NCBI RefSeq assembly: GCF_012030425.1
Contig: NZ_JAAUVN010000003.1
Span: 744,001 to 808,000 of the forward strand
Length of the DNA stretch: 64,000 bases
Source: Sphingobacterium sp. B16(2022)
Lineage (GTDB): Bacteria; Bacteroidota; Bacteroidia; Sphingobacteriales; Sphingobacteriaceae
Reading direction: 5' to 3'
This document shows, one piece after another, positions 9,646 to 18,771 of this stretch; position 1 is the first letter of the stretch, and each line of letters opens with the position of its first letter. The notes under the pieces were generated by a model. The model saw only the letters and a program-made list of their open reading frames with translations. It did no database searches and had not been told where the DNA came from. The translations under genes and the position numbers were made by a program.

Positions 9646-11028
9646 CTACTCGCCAATCGCGTAATAATCAAACCCTAACCCCTCTAATTCTTTTCTGTCC
9701 AATAGCTTGCGACCGTCGAACACAAATGCAGGTTTTTTCATTGTTGCCTTAATTTTAGACCAGTCGTATTGCTTAAATTCATCCCATTCGGTCAGTACTG
9801 CTGCCGCATGTGCTTCATCTAACGCTAAATAAGGATCGCTCACCACAGTTACCAAACGACGGTTATCTTCTGGCGAACGTGTTCCTAAGTAATCTAAATC
9901 TCTATAAATTTGCTCTGCTGGTACTTTCGGATCGTAAACAACAATCTCCGCCTCTTCTTCTAACAGATGATCTGCAACATAAATAGCGGCAGACTCACGC
10001 GTGTCATTGGTATCTTTCTTAAAAGCCCAACCTAAAAATGCAATCTTCTTACCATTGACGGTATTGTACATGGTCTTAATGATATTCTGCGCAAATCTTG
10101 ATTTTTGGTGATCATTTAAAATAATAACCTGCTCCCAATAATCTGCTACAGCAGTAAGGCCATATGAACGTGCTATATAAACCAGATTTAAAATATCTTT
10201 TTGAAAACATGATCCACCAAAACCAACGGATGCTTTTAAGAATTTGGATCCAATTCTTGAATCGTAACCTATAGCTCGTGAAACTTCATCGACATTGGCT
10301 CCTGTTACTTCACACAGCTCTGAAATGGCATTGATAGAAGAAACACGTTGCGCAAGAAATGCATTGGCTACTAATTTGGACAGTTCGGATGACCATAAAT
10401 TGGTTGTCAAAATACGCTCGCGTGGTACCCAAGCTTCGTATATCTGCACCAAGGCTTCGATTGCTTCTGCATCTTCACCACCGATCAAAACACGATCTGG
10501 GTTATGTAAATCGGTAACAGCTGTTCCCTCAGCTAAAAACTCGGGATTGGAAAGAATGTGAAAATTGACGTTATTACCGGTATTCCCCAAAATACTTTTT
10601 AAGGCATCGGCCGTACGTACGGGCAAGGTAGACTTCTCTACGACAATTTTATCATCTTTGGCCACACGGGCTATCTGACGGGCACATAGCTCGATATATT
10701 TCAGATCTGCTGCCTGTCCTTTACCTTTTCCGTAAGTCTTGGTTGGGGTATTGACCGAAATAAAGATCATGTCTGCTTCATCAATCGCTTTGTCTACATC
10801 GGTAGAAAAAAACAGATTGCGTCCTCTTGCTTCACCAACCACGGCATCTAAACCCGGCTCATATATCGGGAGCTTGCTTAGATCGGCATCATTCCAGGCA
10901 TCAATACGCACCTGATTTAAATCGACTACAGTGATCGTAACATTCGGATTTTTTTGAGCAATAACCGACATGGTAGGCCCGCCTACATAACCTGCTCCAA
11001 TACAGGTTATTTTCTTAATTTCTCTCAT
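9646..11028 (-). CDS. ugd: UDP-glucose 6-dehydrogenase
   Basis: A 460-residue NAD-dependent four-electron dehydrogenase making UDP-glucuronate. It has GAGYVGGPTMSVIA (11-24), EKSTLPVRTADAL, NPEFLAEGTAV and the catalytic-cysteine motif GFGGSCFQKDILNLVY near 275. Several motifs (GGPTMSVIA, SCFQKDILNLVY) resemble animal-type UGDH more than the short bacterial form; from memory this class is common in Bacteroidota. It is the first enzyme gene after the regulator and feeds the epimerase at 7568 and the decarboxylase at 41570. A decayed partial copy is at 41018-41398. Confidence 0.95.
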   Translation of the reverse strand: MREIKKITCIGAGYVGGPTMSVIAQKNPNVTITVVDLNQVRIDAWNDADLSKLPIYEPGLDAVVGEARGRNLFFSTDVDKAIDEADMIFISVNTPTKTYGKGKGQAADLKYIELCARQIARVAKDDKIVVEKSTLPVRTADALKSILGNTGNNVNFHILSNPEFLAEGTAVTDLHNPDRVLIGGEDAEAIEALVQIYEAWVPRERILTTNLWSSELSKLVANAFLAQRVSSINAISELCEVTGANVDEVSRAIGYDSRIGSKFLKASVGFGGSCFQKDILNLVYIARSYGLTAVADYWEQVIILNDHQKSRFAQNIIKTMYNTVNGKKIAFLGWAFKKDTNDTRESAAIYVADHLLEEEAEIVVYDPKVPAEQIYRDLDYLGTRSPEDNRRLVTVVSDPYLALDEAHAAAVLTEWDEFKQYDWSKIKATMKKPAFVFDGRKLLDRKELEGLGFDYYAIGE

Positions 11029-11088
11029 TTTTATAACCTCAAATTAATTTTAAAATTTGTTAATTATGTTTTTCTTATAGTAAAGCTT

Positions 11089-11598
11089 CTAAGCTTTTTG
11101 ATAGAGTATAATCTTACCATTGACTTGATCTAAAGACTCGGTATAAATCGAGACCTCCTTACCAAGGATTGTGCCAGCTTTTAAAGCTGCCTGCTCTAAA
11201 TAGTCCATATTGAGCTCCACTCCTAGGACCAAAACCTCAATATGCCCAGAATCCAAACCTTGAGCATAATCGCCCAGCAGAGCCACTTCATGTACATCGC
11301 CAGCACGTGCTAATACTTGATCTACAAAAACTTCGATACCCAAAAAATTGTGGATTAAACCTTGAAGTGAGGAAAACAGGGAATGAGCAATATTGGCACG
11401 ATAATAAACTTTGTGTTCGCTATCTTCCCGAAGCAGATAACCGGCTTCGGTCAATTGATTGAGCTCTTTACGAATGGAATTGGTTGACTCTTTAAATTCA
11501 TCTGCCATACCTCGCAAATAGCCACGATTGCTGGCTGATACAAAAAATTTGATCAGTAATTTGAGTCTTGTTTTTGAAGTGATCAGCGAATCTAGCAT
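11089..11598 (-). CDS. Winged-helix regulator with nucleotidyltransferase-like domain
   Basis: From the ATG at 11598 this is a 169-residue protein. Residues 1-75 (LDSLITSKTRLKLLIKFF, then a helix-turn-helix with TNSIRKELNQLTEAGYLLRE) form an ArsR/MarR-like winged helix. The C-terminal half (EVALLGDYAQGLDSGHIEVLVLG) looks like a small nucleotidyltransferase-fold domain without a clear active site. Similar proteins often stand at the head of Bacteroidota polysaccharide operons and are thought to control them. The start is set by the promoter at 11622-11653; the only upstream in-frame start is a TTG at 11634 that lies above the -7 element. Confidence 0.82.
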   Translation of the reverse strand: MLDSLITSKTRLKLLIKFFVSASNRGYLRGMADEFKESTNSIRKELNQLTEAGYLLREDSEHKVYYRANIAHSLFSSLQGLIHNFLGIEVFVDQVLARAGDVHEVALLGDYAQGLDSGHIEVLVLGVELNMDYLEQAALKAGTILGKEVSIYTESLDQVNGKIILYQKA

Positions 11599-11621
11599 TA
11601 AGTTGATTAGATATTGAGTAA

Positions 11622-11653
11622 CAAAAGTACTCAATCTAATTTAAATGTACAAA
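11622..11653 (-). promoter_or_regulatory. Bacteroidota promoter for the regulator-ugd operon
   Basis: Reading the minus strand, TTTG at 11653-11650 is followed after 20 nt by TACTTTTG at 11629-11622, an exact match to the Bacteroidota TTTG/TAnnTTTG sigma-ABfA consensus. Transcription should start near 11615, giving a leader of about 17 nt before the ATG at 11598. It probably drives regulator, ugd, manC and the second polysaccharide unit. Confidence 0.75.
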
Positions 11654-11702
11654 TTAAAATTTTGTTAAGAAAAAATAACTTTATAGAGTAGGTTTATTAG
11701 AT

Positions 11703-11730
11703 ATGACACATTTTATTAAATAAGTGTCAT
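11703..11730. promoter_or_regulatory. Inverted repeat upstream of the regulator promoter
   Basis: ATGACAC at 11703-11709 and its complement GTGTCAT at 11724-11730 are separated by 14 AT-rich bases. The dyad lies about 50 nt upstream of the -33 element of the regulator promoter, a reasonable place for an operator or activator site. Binding is inferred only. Confidence 0.35.
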
Positions 11731-11799
11731 CCATTTTCATGTTGAATTGAAAATAATTGATTGGATATGCTTTTATTTTTGTAAAAGAATATCCATTAT

Positions 11800-11842
11800 A
11801 GTACTATAGTACTGCAATTATAGGTCATGTTTGACCTATAAT
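11800..11842. terminator. Palindrome and stem-loop at the end of the dehydrogenase gene
   Basis: An 11-bp perfect inverted repeat (11817-11827 with 11832-11842, 4-nt loop) overlaps the stop codon of the nucleotide-sugar dehydrogenase. Immediately beyond it is a perfect 14-base palindrome at 11800-11813. The first is placed like a minus-strand terminator but lacks a good T-run; the second could be a protein site. Confidence 0.4.
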
Positions 11843-13161
11843 CTACCATCTACTATTGAACGGTCTAAACATGCTTTGGTATCGAAAATAATTCCATTTT
11901 TCTGTTTTATGGTTTCATAATCAAGTTCGATAAATTGATCATGTGCAACAGCAATTATGACTGCTGCATAGGTCTTAGCTCCTTCTAGGTCATGAAGTAA
12001 ATCCAAATCATACTCTTTCTTGACTTCGGCAACATTAGCCCAAGGATCGTAAATATCGACCTCAACACCAAACGATCGCAATTCGTGATAAATATCGACC
12101 ACTTTGGTATTGCGCACATCGGTACAGTTTTCCTTAAAAGTGATGCCCAAGATCAGTGTACGGGAGCCCTTGATCTTTAGATCTTTTTGAATCATCAATT
12201 TAATAACTTTATCGGCAACGAATGCTCCCATATTGTCATTGACTCTTCGTCCTGAAAGGATAACCTGTGGATCATAACCGAGTTCCTGAGCTTTATGTGC
12301 AAGATAATAGGGATCTACACCGATACAATGCCCTCCTACTAATCCGGGTTTGTATTTTAAAAAATTCCATTTGGTGCTCGCGGCTTCTATTACATCATGG
12401 GTATCGATACCGATCCGATCAAAAATAAGTGATAGCTCATTGACAAACGAAATATTTACATCGCGCTGTGCATTTTCAATAGCCTTGGATGCCTCTGCAA
12501 CTTTTATATTAGGTGCCATATGTGTGCCTGCAACAATAATAGATCCATACAATTGATCGACCCGCGCAGCAATAGCAGGTGTGGAACCAGAAGTTACTTT
12601 TTTGATTTTGGTCAATGTATTGACTTTATCTCCAGGATTGATACGTTCTGGAGAATAACCTACATAAAAATCTTGATTAAAAACCAATCCAGAGGTTTTT
12701 TCTAAAACAGGGACACAGTCCTCTTCGGTACAGCCCGGATAAACGGTAGACTCATAAATGACAATATCGCCTACCTTTAATACACTACCGATCATGTCAG
12801 AAGCACGAAGCAATAACCGCAGATCGGGTGTTTTAAATTTATCTATTGGTGTAGGCACCGTAATAATAAAGGTATTGTAGCGACGGAGATCTTCTACTGC
12901 ACTGGAAAAAGATAATCCGATGGTAGCACTTTTCTGCAATTCCATGACTGCGGCTAGATCTGCTAAATCAGCTTCTTTTGTACTATCTTTTCCTTGGCGA
13001 AGCTCGCTGATGCGCCCCTCATTGATATCGAAACCCAAAACATCGTACTTTTTTGAAAGCTCTATAGCCAATGGCAATCCAACATAGCCTAAGCCAATGA
13101 CAGCGATATGAGTATTTGCAACTATGGATTGTAAGGCACTTGTATTTTTATCATTCATCAT
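11836..13161 (-). CDS. UDP-N-acetylhexosamine 6-dehydrogenase (TviB/WbpO-like)
   Basis: A 441-residue UDP-sugar dehydrogenase of the UDP-GlcNAc/GalNAc group, oxidising C6 to make a uronic acid. It has GLGYVGLPLAIELS (23-36), STVYPGCTEEDCVPVLE, YSPERINPGDK and the catalytic-cysteine motif GLVGGHCIGVDPYYLAHKAQ; NPGDK and GGHCIGVDPYY separate this class from glucose-specific Ugd. It stands alone, with a 612-bp gene-poor gap upstream and a 237-bp gap downstream, so it probably has its own transcript. The nearest partner is the SDR gene at 13774-14688. Its product would be a HexNAcA donor. Confidence 0.88.
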   Translation of the reverse strand: MMNDKNTSALQSIVANTHIAVIGLGYVGLPLAIELSKKYDVLGFDINEGRISELRQGKDSTKEADLADLAAVMELQKSATIGLSFSSAVEDLRRYNTFIITVPTPIDKFKTPDLRLLLRASDMIGSVLKVGDIVIYESTVYPGCTEEDCVPVLEKTSGLVFNQDFYVGYSPERINPGDKVNTLTKIKKVTSGSTPAIAARVDQLYGSIIVAGTHMAPNIKVAEASKAIENAQRDVNISFVNELSLIFDRIGIDTHDVIEAASTKWNFLKYKPGLVGGHCIGVDPYYLAHKAQELGYDPQVILSGRRVNDNMGAFVADKVIKLMIQKDLKIKGSRTLILGITFKENCTDVRNTKVVDIYHELRSFGVEVDIYDPWANVAEVKKEYDLDLLHDLEGAKTYAAVIIAVAHDQFIELDYETIKQKNGIIFDTKACLDRSIVDGRL

Positions 13162-13773
13162 TTTTCAAATTATTATGTTGTTATTGCTTTAAAATTAGCT
13201 TCATTGTGATGCTAATTTTAAATTGATGATCCCGTTACTTGTTAACTTAGCTGAAACGGTTTCATATTGAAATGTAACAATTTCATTGATATAAAGTAAA
13301 AGGCTGATTCGCTAATCGCAATAAATATGCCTACTTTTATCGTTTAACATACATTAACACTTCTGAAAACGTGAAAAAAGATGTATAGTCCAGTACAATA
13401 GGAGCTCAAATCACGGAGAATAAAAAGAAATACTGAAAGCTTCGTGTAAATGTTTTATCAAATTTGGTTTTTCAAGGCTAGCTCTTTACCGGTTGAGGGC
13501 AATTACCTGGCAATGCTAAATCGCCTATTTGTTTCCTTAATATGCCGAATAGAACTGCAGCTATACACGTCGTTTCCTAGTTTATTGTTTGGTTATTATT
13601 ACGATAATAAGTGTAGTGATATTCAGCAGGCTTCGAAACAGCATACACATAAATATCAAGAGAAATTTCTGTGAACATTTGCATAATAGTGCATGGGCCA
13701 AAAGCTGTTATTTGTACCGGCAATAATAGATGAACAATTGTCTAAAAAACAAATCAATGTAAAATGAAAAGGG
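13162..13773. other. Gene-poor gap with leader hairpin
   Basis: These 612 bases hold no supported gene; a 74-codon plus-strand frame at 13450-13674 has no recognisable features. A 12-bp perfect inverted repeat (13188-13199 with 13211-13222, 11-nt loop) sits 27 bases upstream of the dehydrogenase start and could act in its 5' leader. Short minus-strand open stretches around 13490-13560 might be the remains of a gene but match nothing I recognise. Confidence 0.5.
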
Positions 13774-14688
13774 TTATTGATTTAAATTTTGAAATGATCG
13801 AATAGTTTCTCTCAACCCTTCTTTGGCTGTAAGAGGTAGACGTTGGATAGACAAGGCTATCTTTATCTTTTTATTAGATACAACCAAAGTACTGGTTAGT
13901 TTCTTAAGACGCCATGTATTCAATGGTAATGAGGTCCGGTCACCGACCTTAGATATCCAACGTATTAAGCTTTTAGGCAAGGGCAGGCAAGGCGTATTAA
14001 AACCTGTCTCTTCTTTAATAATTTTAATAATTTCATTGGATGATAACGTTTCATCATCAGCAAGATGATAAATACCTGTCTCCATCTTGTCTTTTTTAAA
14101 TAAGATCTGTTCAATAAAGAAACAAAAATTTTCGATAGAAAGAAAAGACCGCTTATTTTTAAATTTAGTAAGTGGATAAGGAATTCCTTTATTTACTAAT
14201 TTAAACAATTGATTGAGATTTCCTTTATCTCCTTCACCATGCACCATTGGTGGACGCAAAATGATCAGCTTTTTACCTAAGGGAAGTGTCTGTGCAAGTA
14301 ACCACTCTTCCGCTGCACGCTTGGATTTGCCATAAGGTGTTACAGAGTTGTAAGTAGCAAATTCAGATAACGGATTTGGGGCCTCTATTTCCTCTATTGC
14401 AGCCAAAGAACTAATATGAATAAAGACACTAGCAGGTGATGATAAAAATATTTGAAAAGCTTTTTTTGCAAGTTCAAAATTGGCATAGTAAAAATCTTCT
14501 TCCTTGGCAGTGCCAGTAAAGTCATGTGCTTTTCCAACAAGATTGATAACACAATTTGCAGCGAAATTATCGTTAACCCAATCTAAATTACGCATTGATA
14601 CAAACTTGCAATCAAATAAACCACCCAATTTATCACTCAGATGACTTCCTATAAAACCGCTATTTCCACCTAAAACTAATACCTTCAT
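13774..14688 (-). CDS. NAD-dependent epimerase/dehydratase (WbpV-like SDR)
   Basis: A 304-residue extended SDR protein. The N-terminal GGNSGFIGSHLSDKL gives the nucleotide site, HISSLAAI comes near residue 94 and the catalytic YGKSKRAAEEWL near 120. The LRPPMVHGEGDKGNL segment resembles UDP-N-acetyl-4-keto-sugar reductases and epimerases such as WbpV. In many Bacteroidota loci a gene like this is paired with a WecA/MraY-like transferase; here the downstream neighbour is a 612-bp gap. It may reduce or epimerise a UDP-HexNAc derivative. The exact reaction is not resolved. Confidence 0.8.
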   Translation of the reverse strand: MKVLVLGGNSGFIGSHLSDKLGGLFDCKFVSMRNLDWVNDNFAANCVINLVGKAHDFTGTAKEEDFYYANFELAKKAFQIFLSSPASVFIHISSLAAIEEIEAPNPLSEFATYNSVTPYGKSKRAAEEWLLAQTLPLGKKLIILRPPMVHGEGDKGNLNQLFKLVNKGIPYPLTKFKNKRSFLSIENFCFFIEQILFKKDKMETGIYHLADDETLSSNEIIKIIKEETGFNTPCLPLPKSLIRWISKVGDRTSLPLNTWRLKKLTSTLVVSNKKIKIALSIQRLPLTAKEGLRETIRSFQNLNQ

Positions 14689-15380
14689 TATTATATACTC
14701 TTATAACCACATAATTACTCAACGTAACACTTATTATTAATACTTTATCTCTCCACAACTGCACGTCTCAAACGGTTGGTTGTTTATTTAAGTATATATT
14801 ATTAAAAAACGAATAGAACTATCATAAACGGCAATGATTCATTTGAATATCGTAAAGCCCTTAATTGAATCTTAAAATTGCTAAATGAAATTCTTCCCAG
14901 ACTTCTTTTTTTATTTCAATAACCAGTATAATTAAATTTTAACGATGACATGACGCTCTAATCTGGTAATAATAGCAGTTAAAATTCTCAGCCATATAAT
15001 TATATAACAGAAAAGATACACACCGTAAACATAGTTAATATTTAATGATACAAATATAGTGATAATTGTCCTATTTATTTACTTAACGTTAAATCATTGT
15101 AAAACGCTACAGCTGAGAATGATAATTTCTCAATTATGCGAATTTAAGACAAATTAGAGCGTATTTAAGATCGAAAAAGATCAAGATTGATCTTAGAAAA
15201 CTTGAATTTTAGAGATTCTATTAAAATTTTTATTTAAAAAAAATAATAAAGACTCCTAAAAAACTAATAAAGAGTGAGAAATGCAAAGTATTATAAAGAA
15301 ATTTGGCCCGTCATTGATTCACCGTCATATCCATATTTACGCCTATTGTCTGCTAGTCAAACGCAAAATTTTTATACCAT
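14689..15380. other. Gene-poor AT-rich gap between the two polysaccharide units
   Basis: No coding region is supported in these 692 bases. Seen: a 10-base palindrome TTAACGTTAA at 15082-15091, a short dyad at 15177-15194 with a 2-nt loop, and on the minus strand one TATATTTG -7-like element (15058-15051) without a -33 partner. The gap separates the end of the nonulosonic acid/rhamnose operon from the lone SDR gene and may be where two loci were joined. Confidence 0.5.
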
Positions 15381-16496
15381 TTATCGTGCTAAAAGTTTTT
15401 TTTCAACTTCTGTATATATATAGTCTTCAGAAAAATTATCGCGAACAAATTGAATTCCATTTTCTCCATGTTCTCTTGCTATTTCAGAATGATCGATATA
15501 GAATTTTACCATTTCGTAAAGACTTTTCGCCGTGTTTTCAGCAAAGAGGCCTGTAACATTTTCGATAATTGAATCGATGCATCCTGTCACTTTAGTGGTC
15601 ACAATAGGCAATCCCGACGCAGAAGCTTCTAAGGTAACCGTAGGAAATCCTTCCCGATAAGAAGGCAACACAAAAACATCCATCTCATTGTAATACAAAG
15701 CAGTATCACTGACTCCTCCAACATACTTAATAGATGGATTTTTTTTAATCTGTTCTAACGTAGCGGTGGGCAAAGGGTCTCTTTCATCAACAGGACCAAC
15801 TAATAACAACCGAATGGATCCATATTCATGGCTTAACATTTTCCACGCTTCGATAAGCTCAACGATACCTTTGTCCCTGGATAATCTTCCGACAAAACCT
15901 ACAGTCGTTATTTCAGGGTTTTTATAACCTGCTCGAGGTACGAATCGTACCGTATCGATACCATTGCACGTTCCCTTACCTAAGAGTACATTTTTAGAAG
16001 ATATATTTAAGTGTAACTGATCTGAAATTTTACTGATGGAGGGACTTACATTTACAATAGAGTTGGCACAAAAGCCAATGAGACGCTCAATATTAATTAA
16101 TAAGTACTTTTTGAATCCTGTAACTGTCTCAAAAACTAATCCGTGACGAAAAAAAACACGAGTCGGAACTTGAGCAAAATATGCTGCCAACATACCAATT
16201 AAACCTCCCTTGGGAGAATGCGCAATAACAATATCAAATTTTTCCCTCCGGATATACTGATATAATTTGTAAATAGACTTGATATCTTGCAAGGGATTGA
16301 TACTGCGCAAAATCGGAACTGGGAATTGCTTAAAACCAAATTCTTGAGCTAAATTGTCGAATTCTTCAGATCCAGAGCATGCGACATGAAATTCGTATCC
16401 TTTTCCATTAAAATAATGAAACTGGTTACCCACAAAATAACGCAGGGAGAATGATACAGAAACAACATGTAATATTTTTTTTCCTTTCATCGTCAT
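15381..16496 (-). CDS. GT4 family glycosyltransferase
   Basis: A glycosyltransferase of 371 residues from the ATG at 16496 (or 369 from 16490); the longer open frame up to 16604 runs back into the upstream GT gene and is unlikely. It opens with GKKILHVVSVSFSLRYFVG and contains FFRHGLVFETVTG, GFVGRLSRDKGIVELIEAW and PSYREGFPTVTLEASASGLPIV, the full GT4 donor-site set close to WbpA/CapM-type enzymes. It is the last gene of the upstream unit, 5 bp after the preceding GT. It should add one sugar of the first repeat unit. Confidence 0.88.
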   Translation of the reverse strand: MTMKGKKILHVVSVSFSLRYFVGNQFHYFNGKGYEFHVACSGSEEFDNLAQEFGFKQFPVPILRSINPLQDIKSIYKLYQYIRREKFDIVIAHSPKGGLIGMLAAYFAQVPTRVFFRHGLVFETVTGFKKYLLINIERLIGFCANSIVNVSPSISKISDQLHLNISSKNVLLGKGTCNGIDTVRFVPRAGYKNPEITTVGFVGRLSRDKGIVELIEAWKMLSHEYGSIRLLLVGPVDERDPLPTATLEQIKKNPSIKYVGGVSDTALYYNEMDVFVLPSYREGFPTVTLEASASGLPIVTTKVTGCIDSIIENVTGLFAENTAKSLYEMVKFYIDHSEIAREHGENGIQFVRDNFSEDYIYTEVEKKLLAR

Positions 16497-16501
16497 TGTT
16501 T

Positions 16502-17587
16502 TTATCGATATAACTTCAAATATCCTTCTACCATCGCTTTCATCGTAAACTTTTCTGATTGCTCCATCTGAAGATTCAACAGAGATGTATCCGACAAAGA
16601 GCATAGTGCAACAATCTTATTTGCAATCTCAGTGGCCTGATTATTTTTAAATAGATTCAAAGGACTGGCAACAATATCATTGATACCAGGTACATCGGAA
16701 CCTAAAAATGGCTGGCCTGATGCCATAGCTTCTATCGTGACTCCTGACATACCTTCATATTCGCTGTACAAAATATTAAGGTCTACCGATTTCATTAAAG
16801 AAGCAATATCATTACGATGCCCAAGGAAAACGATCCGATGTGAAATCCCCATCTCCTCAGCTAAGCTACGGCAACTGTTTAGCTGCGGTCCTTCCCCTGC
16901 AAAGACTATAGTATAATTTTCAGGAAGAGATTGGGAAACTTCCAATAAAAGATCCTGACGTTTTGGATGATCAAATCGAGCAGTCATTAAAATATACTTT
17001 CGGTCCTTATGTCCTAACGCACCATCTATTGTGGACAGATCCTTTAGCTCTGCTGATTGTAGCTTCGATAAATTCAGTCCATTTCGAACTAATACCGTCT
17101 TCTCTGAATTGCCAATCCATTGATCCAATTTGTCCTTAATGGGACTGGAAATGACTATAAGATTATCAAAAGCATTATAAACCCATTTCTCCAAAGATCT
17201 AAATCGACTATCATCGATACGCTTATTATGAATGCTATGTTCTGTAAAATAATAGCGCTCTTTTCGGCGGAACATGCGCTTCACTAACGCGACATAATAA
17301 AACGCCGGAAATAAATGCGCATGAACAATGTCAAAATGTTTTTGATTTAAAAATTTTTGTATGGCAAATGGTAGTTTTAAATCATAAAGACTGCCACTGT
17401 GTTTTAAAAAATAAACATGAATGCCTGAATCGCGTAATTCCTGGATATATTCGGGTAAGCTCGTGGATTCAACGATAACCAATAAGCTTATATCACATTG
17501 ATCTGATTTTAACTGCGGTAAAAAATCAACAAGCAGCCGTTCTGCACCGCCATTGGCCATATTGTTGATGATATGGAGAATATTCAT
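16502..17587 (-). CDS. GT4 family glycosyltransferase
   Basis: A 361-residue GT-B enzyme beginning with ILHIINNMANGGAERLLVDF, the classic acceptor-domain opening of GT4 capsule transferases. The C-terminal domain has MTARFDHPKRQDLLLEV, VFAGEGPQLNSC and SEYEGMSGVTIEAMASGQP. Its ATG overlaps the stop of the beta-helix gene by one base, so the two are translationally coupled. Expected to act at the inner membrane on the lipid-linked repeat unit; donor unknown. Confidence 0.9.
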   Translation of the reverse strand: MNILHIINNMANGGAERLLVDFLPQLKSDQCDISLLVIVESTSLPEYIQELRDSGIHVYFLKHSGSLYDLKLPFAIQKFLNQKHFDIVHAHLFPAFYYVALVKRMFRRKERYYFTEHSIHNKRIDDSRFRSLEKWVYNAFDNLIVISSPIKDKLDQWIGNSEKTVLVRNGLNLSKLQSAELKDLSTIDGALGHKDRKYILMTARFDHPKRQDLLLEVSQSLPENYTIVFAGEGPQLNSCRSLAEEMGISHRIVFLGHRNDIASLMKSVDLNILYSEYEGMSGVTIEAMASGQPFLGSDVPGINDIVASPLNLFKNNQATEIANKIVALCSLSDTSLLNLQMEQSEKFTMKAMVEGYLKLYR

Positions 17588-18771
17588 TAATTTGATTTAT
17601 TTAATACACGTTGCTCTTTAGCAGAAATCTTACCCATATTCTTATTATTAAGGATGAGTTCACCATTCAGCCGGTTATTAGAAAATCTAAAATTTGTTGA
17701 TTTTGGACCTATAACGACCGCTGTTCTTGAAGATGATATATCACAGTTCATCACGTGGACTTCTGAACTTGCACCTCCAAATTTAGCTAAAATGGCGCCT
17801 TCACTGTTACCCGAAAGGATGCAGTTACTGATCGTTACCTTTTTAACAGTCTTATTTTTCACTGTTGCATCTGCTTCAGGTTCTATATCGATACCTGTTG
17901 CCGTAGAGATATAAAGAAATCGTCCTGTATTAGAGATCGTACATTTATTGATGGTGATATCCTGACCGCCACCCACAGCAATACCAGTACGCGAGTTGTA
18001 ATCAAAAGTAGAGTTTCGCACACGGACATGATTATCACTGCCACTGATATTAGCGATCATCAATCCATCCGTCCCAAATCGATTGGACCGAACATGATCA
18101 ACAAGTACATTGGTGGAGTGGGATATCACGATACCATAGTGTTCAATCTGAATCCCGCAGTCACCATAACCACCTCCTATGTTAATTTTATCAGCCTGAA
18201 ATTCTGAATTTTGAGAAATCCCACGCAAGGGAAAACTGTTCATGTTATTGACTGTCCCGGCATAAAAATTTCCATCCAGACTGAGATTCTGAATGCTGAT
18301 CTGGTTACTGTTTCTAACATGTATAACCCGGCCCAACATGGCACGTTCTGTGGCAACATTATTCTTGGCAACACATTCGAATGTCTTATTTGTACTTTTA
18401 CCTGTAGCTGGATTAAAGGATCCAAAACGCATGCCTACATTGAATAACAACTTTGTCCCCGCCGAACCCTTGATCGTTACATTCTCGCAGTTTTGAAGAC
18501 TAATAACATCTTTTCCTGTTAAATAATAACTACCACCTGCGATTTTCTCTTGCCGTCCTACTAGAAATACTCCTGCAGGTATTTTAATGATCACATGCCC
18601 ACCTCGCGAATTGACGTAGGCGCTCATTTTTTCAAATGCCTCCTGATCACTGACATTATCATTTGGCTTAGCACCAAAATCAAGCACAGAAATAGTCTTG
18701 ACAGACTGGGCTGTAGCAGATTTACATACCACTGCAAATATTATGGCAATTACATAAACTTTCATATTCAT
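17587..18771 (-). CDS. Exported right-handed beta-helix (pectate-lyase-like) protein
   Basis: A 394-residue protein with a Sec signal peptide (about 1-21, ending near ATAQ). SVLDFGAKPNDNVSDQEAFEKM is the usual start of a Pectate_lyase_3-type beta-helix, and the body shows repeated short strands such as NVTIKGSAGTKLLF, QISIQNLSLDGNF, HVRVRNSTFDYNSRTGIAVGG. Such proteins cleave or epimerise polysaccharides in the periplasm or outside. It overlaps both neighbouring GT genes by 1-4 bp, so it is a real operon member; it may trim, release or modify the exported polymer. Catalytic residues cannot be assigned. Confidence 0.8.
   Translation of the reverse strand: MNMKVYVIAIIFAVVCKSATAQSVKTISVLDFGAKPNDNVSDQEAFEKMSAYVNSRGGHVIIKIPAGVFLVGRQEKIAGGSYYLTGKDVISLQNCENVTIKGSAGTKLLFNVGMRFGSFNPATGKSTNKTFECVAKNNVATERAMLGRVIHVRNSNQISIQNLSLDGNFYAGTVNNMNSFPLRGISQNSEFQADKINIGGGYGDCGIQIEHYGIVISHSTNVLVDHVRSNRFGTDGLMIANISGSDNHVRVRNSTFDYNSRTGIAVGGGQDITINKCTISNTGRFLYISTATGIDIEPEADATVKNKTVKKVTISNCILSGNSEGAILAKFGGASSEVHVMNCDISSSRTAVVIGPKSTNFRFSNNRLNGELILNNKNMGKISAKEQRVLNKSN

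Noticed and set aside
13450..13674. 74-codon plus-strand frame in the gap before the dehydrogenase gene
   Set aside because: No domain, signal peptide or promoter; composition unlike neighbours and it opposes the operon direction.
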